Shown here piece by piece: positions 27,317 through 35,410 of a stretch of DNA of 64,000 bases. The notes below the pieces were generated by a model. That model ran no database searches. It was not told where the DNA came from and was given only the letters and a program-made list of their open reading frames with translations. This stretch comes from Zoogloea oryzae. GTDB taxonomy: Bacteria; Pseudomonadota; Gammaproteobacteria; Burkholderiales; Rhodocyclaceae. Location: NCBI RefSeq assembly GCF_030161255.1, contig NZ_BSPX01000006.1, positions 1 through 64,000 of the forward strand, in the 5' to 3' direction. Positions within the stretch are counted from its first letter, which is position 1. The number at the start of each line of letters is the position of its first letter. Both the position numbers and the translations under genes were made by a program.

Positions 27317-28273
27317 TCACAGCGGGGTGATCAGCTTGAACCACAGCTTGTCGCCCTGGAAGCGGTTCTCGACCATGGTTTCATGCTGCCACTGGCCGAT
27401 GAACATGGTGCCGGTCTTGGTCGTGTACTTCACGCTGGGACCGAAGGCGAAGACCTGGCCCTTGCGGCCGGCGGAGATGATGCCGGGGATCTCCGGCACG
27501 GTGGTGCCGTTGAACTTGTCGTTGCTCAGCTGCTTGAGGTAATAGCCGCTGATGCCGAAAGCCCACTCGCCCACGTGCTTGCCGACGAGGTAATCCATGT
27601 GGAACTCGTCGCCGGACTGGTACTTGCCGGGCTGGCCCAGGAAGACCGAATCGGTGTTCTTGGTCTTGGTGTTGTACATCAGCTTGGCGGAGACTTCCCA
27701 GCCGCCCTTCGGCAGCCAGGTCACGGCGTAGAGCGGCTCGAAGCTGTAGTAGTTGGCGCCGATGCTGGTGCGCGGGTCGTTCTTGTCGTAGGCGCCGGTG
27801 GGCAGATTGATGTCCAGGCCGAAAGCGGTGTGCAGCTCGGGGCTGTGGTGCCAGGTGATCACGAACGGGTCGATGGTGATGTCGCCGATGCCGAACTTGC
27901 TGGCCGAACCCACCGTGCCCGGCAGGTTGCCGATGCTCTGGTTCACGATCGGCAGGATCGCGTGCATGGCCCAGTTGCCACCGAGCACCTGGGTGTTGGT
28001 GACGTGCACCACACGCAGGGCGTCGAACACCGCATTGACGCGGGCTTCCTTGTTGTTGGTGGCCGGATGCTTGACGGTGTCGCCGCCGCCGTCCTTCAGC
28101 GTGCCGCCGTAGTAGCCGAAGTAGTTGATGAAATAAGTGCCCGGCGGCGGCAGCGCGCCGGCGTACCAGTTTTCGGCACCGTTCGGGTACTGGTCGCCGC
28201 CTTCCTTGGCCTGGGCGACGCCACCGGCCATGAGCAGGCCGCCGACGAGTGCTGCGATGAGTGACTTCTTCAT
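27317..28273 (-). CDS. Outer-membrane phenol-degradation protein, MetA/SphA family
   Basis: 318 residues. Sec signal peptide (MKKSLIAALVGGLLMAGG, cleavage after AQA), then a beta-barrel-like chain of the phenol MetA-pathway degradation family: NWYAGALPPPGTYFINYFGYY near the mature start, FGLDINLPTGAYDKNDP in the middle, and an aromatic final strand. Members accompany meta-cleavage clusters and are thought to help entry of hydrophobic aromatics across the outer membrane (family knowledge; transport not shown here). Last gene of the operon beginning at 32199; its start follows a GGAGGAGAAAC ribosome-binding site. Confidence 0.86.
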   Translation of the reverse strand: MKKSLIAALVGGLLMAGGVAQAKEGGDQYPNGAENWYAGALPPPGTYFINYFGYYGGTLKDGGGDTVKHPATNNKEARVNAVFDALRVVHVTNTQVLGGNWAMHAILPIVNQSIGNLPGTVGSASKFGIGDITIDPFVITWHHSPELHTAFGLDINLPTGAYDKNDPRTSIGANYYSFEPLYAVTWLPKGGWEVSAKLMYNTKTKNTDSVFLGQPGKYQSGDEFHMDYLVGKHVGEWAFGISGYYLKQLSNDKFNGTTVPEIPGIISAGRKGQVFAFGPSVKYTTKTGTMFIGQWQHETMVENRFQGDKLWFKLITPL

Positions 28274-28323
28274 GTTTCTCCTCCTTGTGGTTATTGGATG
28301 ATTTTTTCTACTGCGGTACTGCG

Positions 28324-28347
28324 CCGCTCCCGGCAAGAAGGGAGCGG
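28324..28347 (-). repeat. Intercistronic hairpin between tautomerase and outer-membrane protein genes
   Basis: 8-bp perfect inverted repeat CCGCTCCC (28324-28331) / GGGAGCGG (28340-28347) with 8-base loop in the 92-base gap. No T-run follows directly, so it is more likely an RNA-stability or partial-termination element than a full stop. Confidence 0.45.
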
Positions 28348-28365
28348 TTTGATGCGGAACCGGGT

Positions 28366-28752
28366 TCAGCGGCCAAGATCCTTGGCGGTCTTGCCGGCGA
28401 TGCCCCAGTTGGTCTTGGGTACTTCCTGGATCCATACGCGGATCACCTGACGTGCTGCACCGACGGCTTCTTCGAGCGCCTGGGTCACGTTTTCGATGAC
28501 CGCCCGCTTCTGCTCTTCGCTGCGCCCTTCGATCAGGAAGAGTTGGGCAAAGGGCAGCGCGGTGTCTTCAAGCGCCTCGACGCTTTCGCCGCCGATGCCG
28601 AAGTCGCACTTGGGCAGCTCGTGGATCCACACGCGGATGTTGGGCCGCGGCGCGCCGACGGCGTCCTGAAGGGCCTGGGTCACCTTCGTGATGACTGCGC
28701 GCTTCTGTTCGGCGGAATGACCTTCGACAAGATGAACCTGCGCAAACGGCAT
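28366..28752 (-). CDS. Fused tandem 4-oxalocrotonate tautomerase
   Basis: 128 residues made of two consecutive 4-OT units (about 1-64 and 66-128; period 65 residues, clearly homologous: FAQVHLVEGHSAEQKRAVI versus FAQLFLIEGRSEEQKRAVI). Canonical 4-OT (about 62 residues, DmpI/XylH) isomerises 2-hydroxymuconate using Pro1, Arg11 and Arg39. Unit 1 has the N-terminal Pro (Pro2 before Met removal) and Arg at the Arg39 position but His where Arg11 should be. Unit 2 has Arg at both positions, but its Pro67 is internal and cannot supply a free amine. The gene sits where dmpI belongs, 66 bases after dmpG. Confidence 0.88.
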   Translation of the reverse strand: MPFAQVHLVEGHSAEQKRAVITKVTQALQDAVGAPRPNIRVWIHELPKCDFGIGGESVEALEDTALPFAQLFLIEGRSEEQKRAVIENVTQALEEAVGAARQVIRVWIQEVPKTNWGIAGKTAKDLGR

Positions 28753-28818
28753 GGTGTTCTCCGTGGCTGTTGCGATGGTGCGGGGCGCCGGAGCGCCCCG
28801 CCAGTGCTGGAACAGGCC

Positions 28819-29850
28819 TCAGACGGCCAGACCGCGGGCCTTGGCCATGGTGATGGCGGTGTCCTCGATCATGTCTTCCTGGCCGCCCACCATGCCGCGG
28901 CGGCCCAGCTCGACGAGGATGTCGCGAGCCGGGATGCCGTACTTGGCGCTGGCGCGCTTGGCGAACAGCAGGAAGGAGCCATACACCCCGGCGTAGCCGA
29001 GGGTCAGCGCGTCGCGGTCGATGCGGATCGGGAAGTCCATGATCGGGATGACCAGGTCTTCGGCCACGTCGGTGATCTTGGCGACATTCACGCCGGTGTC
29101 GATGCCCATCAGGTCGCACACCGCGACGAGCACTTCCATCGGGGTGTTGCCGGCGCCGGCACCCAGGCCTGCGGCGGCCGCGTCGATGCGGGTGGCGCCC
29201 ACTTCGATGGCGGCGATGGAGTTGGCGACGCCCATGGCGAGGTTGTGGTGGCCGTGGAAGCCCAGCTCGGTCTCGGGCTTCAGCGCGTCACGCACGGCCG
29301 AGAGGCGGGCCTTCACGCCGTCGGGCAGCAGGTGGCCGGCGGAGTCGGTGACGTAGATGCAGTTGGCGCCGTAGCCTTCCATCAGCTTGGCCTGCTTGAC
29401 CAGCCCTTCGGGGCTGTTCATGTGGCTCATCATCAGGAAACCGACGGTGTCCATCTCCAGCTTGCGGGCCATGGTGATGTGCTGTTCGGACACATCGGCC
29501 TCGGTGCAGTGGGTGGCCACGCGGATGGTGTTCACGCCCAGCTCGCGGGCCATCTTCAGGTGATCGACGGTGCCGATGCCGGGCAGCAGCAGCGCCGAGA
29601 CCTTGGCCTGCTTCATCAGCGGGATCACGGTGGAGAGGTATTCCTCGTCCGTGTGGGCCGGGAAGCCGTAGTTCACCGAGCTGCCGCCCAGGCCGTCGCC
29701 GTGGGTGACTTCGATCAGCGGAATGCCCGCTTCGTCGAGGCCGGTGGCGATCGACTTCATCTGCTCGAGGGACATGAGGTGGCGCTTGGGGTGCATCCCG
29801 TCGCGCAGGGTCATGTCGTGGAGGGTGATTTTCTTGCCTTTGAGATCCAT
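28819..29850 (-). CDS. dmpG: 4-hydroxy-2-oxovalerate aldolase
   Basis: Cleaves 4-hydroxy-2-oxovalerate to pyruvate and acetaldehyde, channelling acetaldehyde to DmpF. 343 residues, standard length. Motifs: HDMTLRDGMHPKRH at the N-terminus (metal-binding Asp and catalytic region), VTDSAGHLLPDGV and FHGHHNLAMGVAN (metal His pair). The C-terminal communication domain has ASAKYGIPARDILVELGRR. The start is ATG 29850. Separated from dmpF by 103 bases holding a palindromic repeat. Confidence 0.96.
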   Translation of the reverse strand: MDLKGKKITLHDMTLRDGMHPKRHLMSLEQMKSIATGLDEAGIPLIEVTHGDGLGGSSVNYGFPAHTDEEYLSTVIPLMKQAKVSALLLPGIGTVDHLKMARELGVNTIRVATHCTEADVSEQHITMARKLEMDTVGFLMMSHMNSPEGLVKQAKLMEGYGANCIYVTDSAGHLLPDGVKARLSAVRDALKPETELGFHGHHNLAMGVANSIAAIEVGATRIDAAAAGLGAGAGNTPMEVLVAVCDLMGIDTGVNVAKITDVAEDLVIPIMDFPIRIDRDALTLGYAGVYGSFLLFAKRASAKYGIPARDILVELGRRGMVGGQEDMIEDTAITMAKARGLAV

Positions 29851-29873
29851 CGGGTTCTCCTGTGTTCTCTTGT

Positions 29874-29937
29874 AGGTCGGACTTCAGTCCGACAACTCAC
29901 GTCGGTTCGTCGCGCCGCGTCGGAAAAGATCCGACCT
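29874..29937. repeat. REP-like palindromic element between dmpF and dmpG
   Basis: 64-base element with outer inverted ends AGGTCGGA (29874-29881) and TCCGACCT (29930-29937). It contains two internal hairpins: GTCGGAC-TTCA-GTCCGAC (29876-29893) and GTCGGA-AAAGA-TCCGAC (29919-29935). The layout resembles dispersed extragenic palindromes; being inside an operon it may form an mRNA-stabilising structure. Other copies are not seen in this window. Confidence 0.65.
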
Positions 29938-29953
29938 TCGGGGCGTGGGGTGA

Positions 29954-30862
29954 TCAGACGGGTTTCAGGGTCAGACGGCCGGCGATCATCTCTTCGGCAA
30001 ACATCTCGGCGGTGCGGGCGGCGGCGGCGGTCATGATGTCCAGGTTGCCGGCGTACTTGGGCAGGTAGTCGCCCAGGCCTTCGACTTCCAGGAAGACCGA
30101 CACGCGGTTGCCGTCGAACACCGGCCCATTGACCAGGCGGTAGCCGGGCACGTACTTCTGGACTTCCTTGATCATCGCGGCGATGGATTCGCGGATCTCG
30201 TCCTGCTTCGGCTCGCCTTCGACCAGGCAGTGCACGGTGTCGCGCATCATCAGTGGGGGTTCGGCCGGGTTGATGATGATGATCGCCTTGCCCTTTTCGG
30301 CGCCGCCCACACGCTCGACGGCGCCCGCGGTGGTGCGGGTGAATTCGTCGATGTTCTTGCGGGTACCGGGGCCGGCCGACTTGGACGACACGGTGGCGAC
30401 GATCTCGCCGTACACAACCTTCTGGACGCGGGAGACCGCGGCGACCATCGGGATAGTGGCCTGGCCACCACAGGTGACCATGTTCACGTTCATCTCGCCC
30501 TTGCCCACGTGCTCGAGCAGATTGACCGGCGGCACGCAGTAGGGGCCGATGGCGGCCGGGGTGAGGTCGATCATCAGCACGCCCAGCTCGTTGAGCTTGC
30601 GGCTGTTTTCGGCGTGCACGTAGGCGCTGGTGGCGTCGAAGGCGATCTGCACGCCGTCGGCCTTGATGTGGGGCAGCAGGCCATCCACGCCGTCGGCGGT
30701 GGTCTTGATGCCCATCTCGCGGGCCCGCTTGAGGCCGTCGGATTCAGGATCGATGCCGACCATCCAGACCGGCTCGAGGACGGGGCTGCGCTGCAGCTTG
30801 GCCAGCAGGTCGGTGCCGATGTTGCCGGGACCGATCAGGGCGCACTTGATCTTCTTAGTCAT
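29954..30862 (-). CDS. dmpF: Acetaldehyde dehydrogenase (acylating)
   Basis: Converts acetaldehyde plus CoA and NAD to acetyl-CoA in a complex with DmpG. 302 residues, standard. NAD-binding KCALIGPGNIGTDLL at the N-terminus, catalytic Cys in VNMVTCGGQATIPMV, and FEVEGLGDYLPKYAGNLDIMTAAAA-like C-terminal end (written here in part; positions about 265-290). The ATG at 30862 lies 30 bases after the SDR stop, so cotranscription is likely. Confidence 0.96.
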   Translation of the reverse strand: MTKKIKCALIGPGNIGTDLLAKLQRSPVLEPVWMVGIDPESDGLKRAREMGIKTTADGVDGLLPHIKADGVQIAFDATSAYVHAENSRKLNELGVLMIDLTPAAIGPYCVPPVNLLEHVGKGEMNVNMVTCGGQATIPMVAAVSRVQKVVYGEIVATVSSKSAGPGTRKNIDEFTRTTAGAVERVGGAEKGKAIIIINPAEPPLMMRDTVHCLVEGEPKQDEIRESIAAMIKEVQKYVPGYRLVNGPVFDGNRVSVFLEVEGLGDYLPKYAGNLDIMTAAAARTAEMFAEEMIAGRLTLKPV

Positions 30863-30892
30863 CGTTGTGTTGTTCCTGTTGAGACGCTGGGG

Positions 30893-31687
30893 TTAAACCA
30901 TGCTGCGGACTACGCCACCCTCGACCCGGAGGGCCGCACCCTGGGTTGCGGAGGACAGCGGACTGCAGACATAGGCGACCATGGCGGCGACCTCGGCGGG
31001 GTCGATGAGGCGCTTGATGATCGAGGTCGGCCGGGCATTGGCGAAGAAGGCCCGTTCGGCCTCCTCCACCGTGACGCCCTGTTCTTCGGCCAGACGACCG
31101 AAGAACGTCGCGACACCTTCTGTACGGGTCGGGCCGGGGAGTACGGAATTGACGGTGACGCCGGAGCCGGCGCAGGTTTCGGCAAGGCCCCGGGCGACGG
31201 AAAGCTGAGCGGCCTTGGTCATGCCGTAATGCACCATCTCGGCCGGCGGGCAGACGCCGGATTCGCTCGAGATGAACACCACGCGGCCCCAGTTGCGGGC
31301 CTTCATGGCCGGCAGGTAGCTGCGGGTGAGGCGCACGCCGCTCATCACGTTGGTTTCGAAGAAGTTGAACCACTCTTCATCGGCGATTTCTTCGAAGGGC
31401 TTGGGATCGAAAATCCCCATGTTGTTGACCAGGATGTCCACGTCCGGACAGGCGGCCACCAGGGTTTCACAGCCGGTGACGGACGAGATGTCGGCGGCGA
31501 TGCCGGTCACCTTGGCGCCGGGCACAGCGGCCTGAAGGCGCTCGACCGCAGCCGCAACGCCGGCACGGCCACGGCCGTTCACGACGACTTCAGCGCCTTC
31601 GGCGGCCAGCAGCCGGGCGGTGGCAAAGCCGATGCCAGAGGTGGAGCCGGTGATGAGGGCACGCTTGCCTGCGAGTTGAAGATCCAT
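30893..31687 (-). CDS. Short-chain dehydrogenase/reductase in meta-cleavage operon
   Basis: 264-residue classical SDR. Cofactor motif TGSTSGIGFATA near residue 14, NNMGIF (NNAG-type), catalytic Ser in VVFISSESG and Tyr/Lys in HYGMTKAAQ, all intact. A C-terminal VEGGVVRSMV is typical. The start is ATG 31687 (MDLQLAGKRALIT); the frame continues upstream without domain content. Substrate unknown. It occupies, with the GlcG-like gene, the place where lower-pathway genes such as dmpC/D/E would be expected, so a pathway-linked alcohol/ketone reaction is possible but unproven. Confidence 0.85.
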   Translation of the reverse strand: MDLQLAGKRALITGSTSGIGFATARLLAAEGAEVVVNGRGRAGVAAAVERLQAAVPGAKVTGIAADISSVTGCETLVAACPDVDILVNNMGIFDPKPFEEIADEEWFNFFETNVMSGVRLTRSYLPAMKARNWGRVVFISSESGVCPPAEMVHYGMTKAAQLSVARGLAETCAGSGVTVNSVLPGPTRTEGVATFFGRLAEEQGVTVEEAERAFFANARPTSIIKRLIDPAEVAAMVAYVCSPLSSATQGAALRVEGGVVRSMV

Positions 31688-31752
31688 AAAGCCTCGGTTG
31701 GTGTGGGGGTGGGACTGCTGCGGTAGCCGGATGGGTGAACTGTCCGGTCTGA

Positions 31753-32199
31753 TTATTCGGTGGCGCCGATGGCAGCCAGGGCGGCGCGGGCGCACTCCTC
31801 GTCCTGGGCTTCGGAAGCGCCGGAGACGCCGATGCCGCCGATCAGCTCGCCATTCACGCGGATCGGCAGGCCGCCGCCAAACACCACCAGGCGCGGGCGG
31901 GCCGAGAAGCCGAACTTCATCCCGTCGTCGTGGCCGATGAAATCCATCCACTTCTTGGTGGAAAAGCCGAAGCCGGCGGCGGTGTAGGCCTTGTCGATGG
32001 CGATGTCGATGGACTGGATGAAGGCGCCGGGCATCCGCAGGAAGCCGGCCAGGTTGCCACCGGAATCGGCCACGGCCACATTGATCTTCACGCCGATCCG
32101 GGCCGCGTGCTCGACCGCAGCCTCGAGCGCCACGGTCACGGCTTCGGCGGAGATGACGGACTGGGGAACTGCGACGGCGGCAACGGGTTGATCGCTCAT
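31753..32199 (-). CDS. GlcG/HbpS-family protein (DUF336)
   Basis: 148 residues of the GlcG/HbpS (haem-degrading/DUF336) family: INVAVADSGGNLAGFLRMPGA, DIAIDKAYTAAGFG, GGLPIRVNGELIGGIGVSGAS and DEECARAALAAI. Members occur as companions of many catabolic operons; some bind haem or corrinoid, others have no known activity. First gene of the leftward operon that continues through SDR, dmpF, dmpG, the tautomerase and the outer-membrane protein. It diverges from the GntR regulator, with an operator-like motif between (32301). Confidence 0.86.
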   Translation of the reverse strand: MSDQPVAAVAVPQSVISAEAVTVALEAAVEHAARIGVKINVAVADSGGNLAGFLRMPGAFIQSIDIAIDKAYTAAGFGFSTKKWMDFIGHDDGMKFGFSARPRLVVFGGGLPIRVNGELIGGIGVSGASEAQDEECARAALAAIGATE

Positions 32200-32300
32200 G
32201 GGGAATTCCGGATTAAGAGTTGGAAAGGGCTAACGGCGGGCCATCAGCGCGGACAGGCGCACGGGAGAACAATATGGGCTTCCGTTTCGAACGTCAATGG

Positions 32301-32323
32301 TTTTCTCGAGATTTTTTACTATC
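32301..32323. promoter_or_regulatory. Operator-like motif, copy 1 (GlcG/GntR divergent region)
   Basis: TTTTCTCGAGATTTT followed by a TACTATC stretch. The core TCTCGAGA is palindromic. It lies 102 bases before the GlcG start and 81 before the GntR start. Near-identical copies stand at 39754 and, less exactly, 34260. Inferred binding site for a cluster regulator, perhaps the adjacent GntR protein. Confidence 0.5.
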
Positions 32324-32403
32324 ACCGGGATAAACGATTTCAGCTAAAATTCCACCGATGGCGTGTGCGTCCTGACCCGCCCTGAAACAGAGAACCCACC
32401 ACG

Positions 32404-33117
32404 ATGAACGACCTCGCCAACGTCCCCGATTTGTCCGGCCATCAGGCCGACGAGCCGAAGACCCTCGCCGAAGCGGCCTACCGCCAGTTGCGCCGCGACA
32501 TCATCGAAGGCGTCCATCGTCCCGGCGAGAAGCTGCGCGTCGAGCACCTCAAGGATCAGTACGCCGTCGGCGCCGGTACCCTGCGCGAGGCCCTGCAACT
32601 GCTGGTCACCGACGCGCTGGTGGTGGCCCAGGGGCAGCGCGGCTTCCGTGTCGCACCGATCTCCCTCGACGACTTCGAGGACATCACCCGCACCCGCGTG
32701 CTGCTCGAAACCGTGGCGCTGCAGCAGTCCATCGAACTGGGCGACGACACCTGGGAGGCCAATGTGGTGGCGTCCTTCCACATGCTGTCCCGGGCCGAAG
32801 AAAAGCTGGTTGATGGCACCAACGCCTCGCGGGAAGAATGGGAGCTGCGTAACCGGGCTTTCCATGAGGTGCTGATCTCCGCTTCCACGTCCCGCTGGCT
32901 GCGCCACTTCCAGAACATCCTGTACCTTCAGTCGGAGCGCTACCGGCGTCTGTCGCTGTTCCGCCAGCCGATCTCCCGCGATGTGCATGCCGAGCACCAG
33001 GCCATCGTCGATGCCGCCCTCGCCCGCAACTCGAAGGAAGCGGCGCGAATCCTCACCGAACACGTCCTGCGCACCCTCGAAGCCGTCCGCAAGCTGCCGG
33101 CCGATCTGCTCAGCTGA
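32404..33117 (+). CDS. GntR-family regulator (FadR/FCD subfamily)
   Basis: 237 residues. The N-terminal winged HTH (about 22-85: LAEAAYRQLRRDIIEGVHRPGE, GAGTLREALQLLVTDALV) is followed by an all-helical FCD ligand-binding domain (about 100-225) with the metal-binding pattern Asp/His...His (NRAFHEVLI, HAEHQAIVDA). Subfamily members respond to carboxylic acids and mostly repress. Its position inside the meta-cleavage island, divergent from the lower operon, suggests control of that operon by a pathway intermediate (inference). Confidence 0.87.
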   Translation: MNDLANVPDLSGHQADEPKTLAEAAYRQLRRDIIEGVHRPGEKLRVEHLKDQYAVGAGTLREALQLLVTDALVVAQGQRGFRVAPISLDDFEDITRTRVLLETVALQQSIELGDDTWEANVVASFHMLSRAEEKLVDGTNASREEWELRNRAFHEVLISASTSRWLRHFQNILYLQSERYRRLSLFRQPISRDVHAEHQAIVDAALARNSKEAARILTEHVLRTLEAVRKLPADLLS

Positions 33118-33156
33118 TCAGATCTGTGGGTTCCAGACCGCCCTCTCGGGGGCAAC

Positions 33157-33187
33157 AAAACGGCGGGAAATCCCGCCGTTCTGTTTT
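33157..33187. terminator. Bidirectional terminator between GntR gene and catechol dioxygenase gene
   Basis: Stem AACGGCGGG (33159-33167) / CCCGCCGTT (33172-33180), loop AAAT. T-rich sequence follows on the plus strand and TTTTG on the minus strand. Confidence 0.85.
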
Positions 33188-33198
33188 GCTGTCACCGA

Positions 33199-34128
33199 TC
33201 AGGAAACGACGGTCAGGAAGCGCTCGTTGAGCTTGCGGTCGTGGTAGAAGATGCCCGCGCCGACTTCGTCCCAGGTCCACTTGACCGGCTTGTAGTCGGG
33301 GTAGGAATCGTAGCCGCCACAGAAGGTCTCGAAGCGGTTGCCGGACGGGTCGAACGCGTAGATCGTGGTGCCGCGGGTGATGCCGTGACGCGTGGGGCCG
33401 ATGTCGATGGAGATCTTGTTCATCGACATGAGGTCGGCGGCGCGCAGCACGCGCTCCCAGCTGTCGAGCTTGAAGGCCACGTGGTGCAGCTTGCCCGGCT
33501 CCGGGTGACGCACGAAGGCGATGTCGTGGGCCTTGATCGAGCAGGACAGCCAGATCGCCAGATCGGTCTTGCCGTCTTCCATCACCACGTGCTCGACCAG
33601 GAAGAAGCCCAGCACCTTCTCGAAGATTTCCTGGACCTTCTCGATGTCCGGGCCGTACAGCAGGCAGTGGTCCATGCGGCTCGGGGCGATGCCGTTCTCG
33701 GCTTCCTTGGTCCACGGGGCCGGATTGACGTAGGGCTGGCCGTTGCCGACGTCGGTCTTCTCGGCGTACAGCTCGATGAAGTGGCCGGAGGGCAGCTTGA
33801 AGCGGACGCGCTCGCCGGTTTCCAGCATTTCGCCGGCGGGAATGCGTTCGGTGGTGAGGCCGTAGGCCTTCAGGTCGCCGTCCAGCTTTTCGAGGGTGGC
33901 CTTGTCGGCAACCTTGAAGGCGAAGAAATCGACGCCGGCTTCGGCGGCTTCGCGGATCAGGACGCTGTTGTGATCGCGCTCGTCCCAGGCCTTGAAGTAA
34001 ACACGCCCCTGGCTGTCGCGGCCGGTTTCGACCAGGCCGAGCGTGTTCTTGTAGAAGTTGATCCCCTCTTCCAGATCCAGCACGCGCAGGGAAATGTGTC
34101 CGGGACGAATAACACCAGTCATTGCCAT
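33199..34128 (-). CDS. dmpB: Catechol 2,3-dioxygenase
   Basis: Extradiol Fe(II) dioxygenase converting catechol to 2-hydroxymuconic semialdehyde. 309 residues, type I.2 XylE/DmpB size. Two vicinal-oxygen-chelate modules; iron ligands His154 (RMDHCLLYG), His215 (GKLHHVAFKL) and Glu267 (NRFETFCGGY). The ATG at 34128 follows GGAGGAGAG at good spacing; ATG 34122 is the alternative. The 155-base gap after dmpP is unusually long for this operon and holds an operator-like motif, so the gene may have its own promoter. Confidence 0.96.
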   Translation of the reverse strand: MAMTGVIRPGHISLRVLDLEEGINFYKNTLGLVETGRDSQGRVYFKAWDERDHNSVLIREAAEAGVDFFAFKVADKATLEKLDGDLKAYGLTTERIPAGEMLETGERVRFKLPSGHFIELYAEKTDVGNGQPYVNPAPWTKEAENGIAPSRMDHCLLYGPDIEKVQEIFEKVLGFFLVEHVVMEDGKTDLAIWLSCSIKAHDIAFVRHPEPGKLHHVAFKLDSWERVLRAADLMSMNKISIDIGPTRHGITRGTTIYAFDPSGNRFETFCGGYDSYPDYKPVKWTWDEVGAGIFYHDRKLNERFLTVVS

Positions 34129-34259
34129 GAAGCTCTCCTCCAGATTGTGCCCGTCCGGTTCTGATGGCCCGGATCGGTGCGATGTGTAATTGAAACTACG
34201 CGGGACTACGTTAAGACTGCATTCAAGAGAATACCGACGAATTTGCGAGACTTTTGCAC

Positions 34260-34282
34260 TTTCTCGATATTTCTTGATTAAG
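34260..34282. promoter_or_regulatory. Operator-like motif, copy 3 (upstream of catechol dioxygenase)
   Basis: TTTCTCGATATTTCTTGATTA, about 15 of the first 19 bases matching copy 1, located 132 bases before the dmpB start and just past the dmpP stop. Weaker than the other two copies. Confidence 0.35.
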
Positions 34283-34283
34283 C

Positions 34284-35339
34284 TCAAACCCGCTTGAAGA
34301 GCGGGCTACGGACCTGCTGCGCGTCTGCCGCCGAGAAGAACTTCTCGGTGTAGATGTCGTTCTCGAACAGGCGGCCCTGCATCAGGGTGGTGATGCACGC
34401 GTCGATCATGATCGGGGGGCCACACAGGTAGGCCTTGTGGTCGCGGAAGTCGTTGTCGAAGTGAGCCTTGGCCGCCTCGTGCACGTAGCCGCGGAAGCCC
34501 GTCCAGTCACTGTCTGCCGGCTCGTCGGAGAGCGCCGGCACATAGGTGAAGTTGGGGTGCTTCTCGGCCAGGGCGAGGAACTCGTCGTGGTAGTAGAGCT
34601 CCTCACGGGTACGCTGGCCATACACCAGGGTGATCGGCAGCATCGAGCCCTCCTCCAGCAGATCGAGGATCATGCTGCGCGGGCTCGACAGGCCTGAGCC
34701 GCCCGCCATGAAGATCGACGCCGAGGCCGCCGACTTGCGCACGAAGAAGCGTCCGTAGGGTCCGGAGATCTTGATCCGGTCTCCCGCCTTCAGTTGCTGA
34801 TGCAGGTAAGTCGTCCCTGCCCCGCCGGGCACGATGCGGATGTTCAGCTCGATCTCGCGACCGGTGGAGGGCGCGTTGGCGAGCGAGAACGCGCGGCTCA
34901 CGCCGAGGCTCGGGATGTCCACGTTCACATACTGGCCGGCCTGGAAATGGATGGCCTCGTCCAGCTCGATGAAGATGCCCTTGATGGTCGGAGTGAGCGT
35001 CTCGATGCGGCTCACCGTGCCGGGGAAGTCGCGCACCGGGATCGACTCGGCGTCCGGGTCTTCCTCGATCTCGGCTTCGATGGTCACGTCGCTCTCGAGG
35101 CGGGCGCAGCAGGCCAGGGTCTTGCCCTCGTCGCGCTCGAAATCCATCAGCGCAAAGGTGGAGGCTTCGCCGTGGTCCACCTCGCCGTCGGTCACCTGCA
35201 CCTTGCAGGTGGCGCACAGGCCGTGGCAGCAGGCATGGGGCAGCCAGATGCCCGCACGCAGGGCTGCGTCGAGGATGGTCTGCCCTTCCTCGACCTCGAT
35301 CGTCTGGCCGATCGGTTCAATGGTCAGTTCGTAACTCAT
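34284..35339 (-). CDS. dmpP: Phenol hydroxylase reductase component P5
   Basis: 351-residue NAD(P)H:FAD:2Fe-2S reductase that feeds electrons to the DmpLNO oxygenase. The N-terminal plant-type ferredoxin domain has Cys37-x4-Cys42-x2-Cys45 and Cys77. The FAD-binding segment includes RAFSLANAPS, and the NAD-binding domain GGSGLSSPRSMILDLL and YLCGPPIMIDA. The start is ATG 35339. 71 bases after dmpO. Confidence 0.96.
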   Translation of the reverse strand: MSYELTIEPIGQTIEVEEGQTILDAALRAGIWLPHACCHGLCATCKVQVTDGEVDHGEASTFALMDFERDEGKTLACCARLESDVTIEAEIEEDPDAESIPVRDFPGTVSRIETLTPTIKGIFIELDEAIHFQAGQYVNVDIPSLGVSRAFSLANAPSTGREIELNIRIVPGGAGTTYLHQQLKAGDRIKISGPYGRFFVRKSAASASIFMAGGSGLSSPRSMILDLLEEGSMLPITLVYGQRTREELYYHDEFLALAEKHPNFTYVPALSDEPADSDWTGFRGYVHEAAKAHFDNDFRDHKAYLCGPPIMIDACITTLMQGRLFENDIYTEKFFSAADAQQVRSPLFKRV

Positions 35340-35410
35340 GATTCTTGTCTGTTCTCGGTCGGGCGAAAGGGCGGCAACCCGCAGGGCGGATCGCCGCCGC
35401 GCTTAATGCA

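Noticed and set aside
24001..27330. 1109-codon open frame on the plus strand
   Set aside because: It runs antisense to argD's upstream gap, an MFS gene and gabD, and has low-complexity His/Gly/Arg composition; a GC artefact.
28261..30036. 591-codon plus-strand frame across the dmp lower genes
   Set aside because: Antisense shadow of the tautomerase, dmpG and neighbours, which carry unmistakable motifs.
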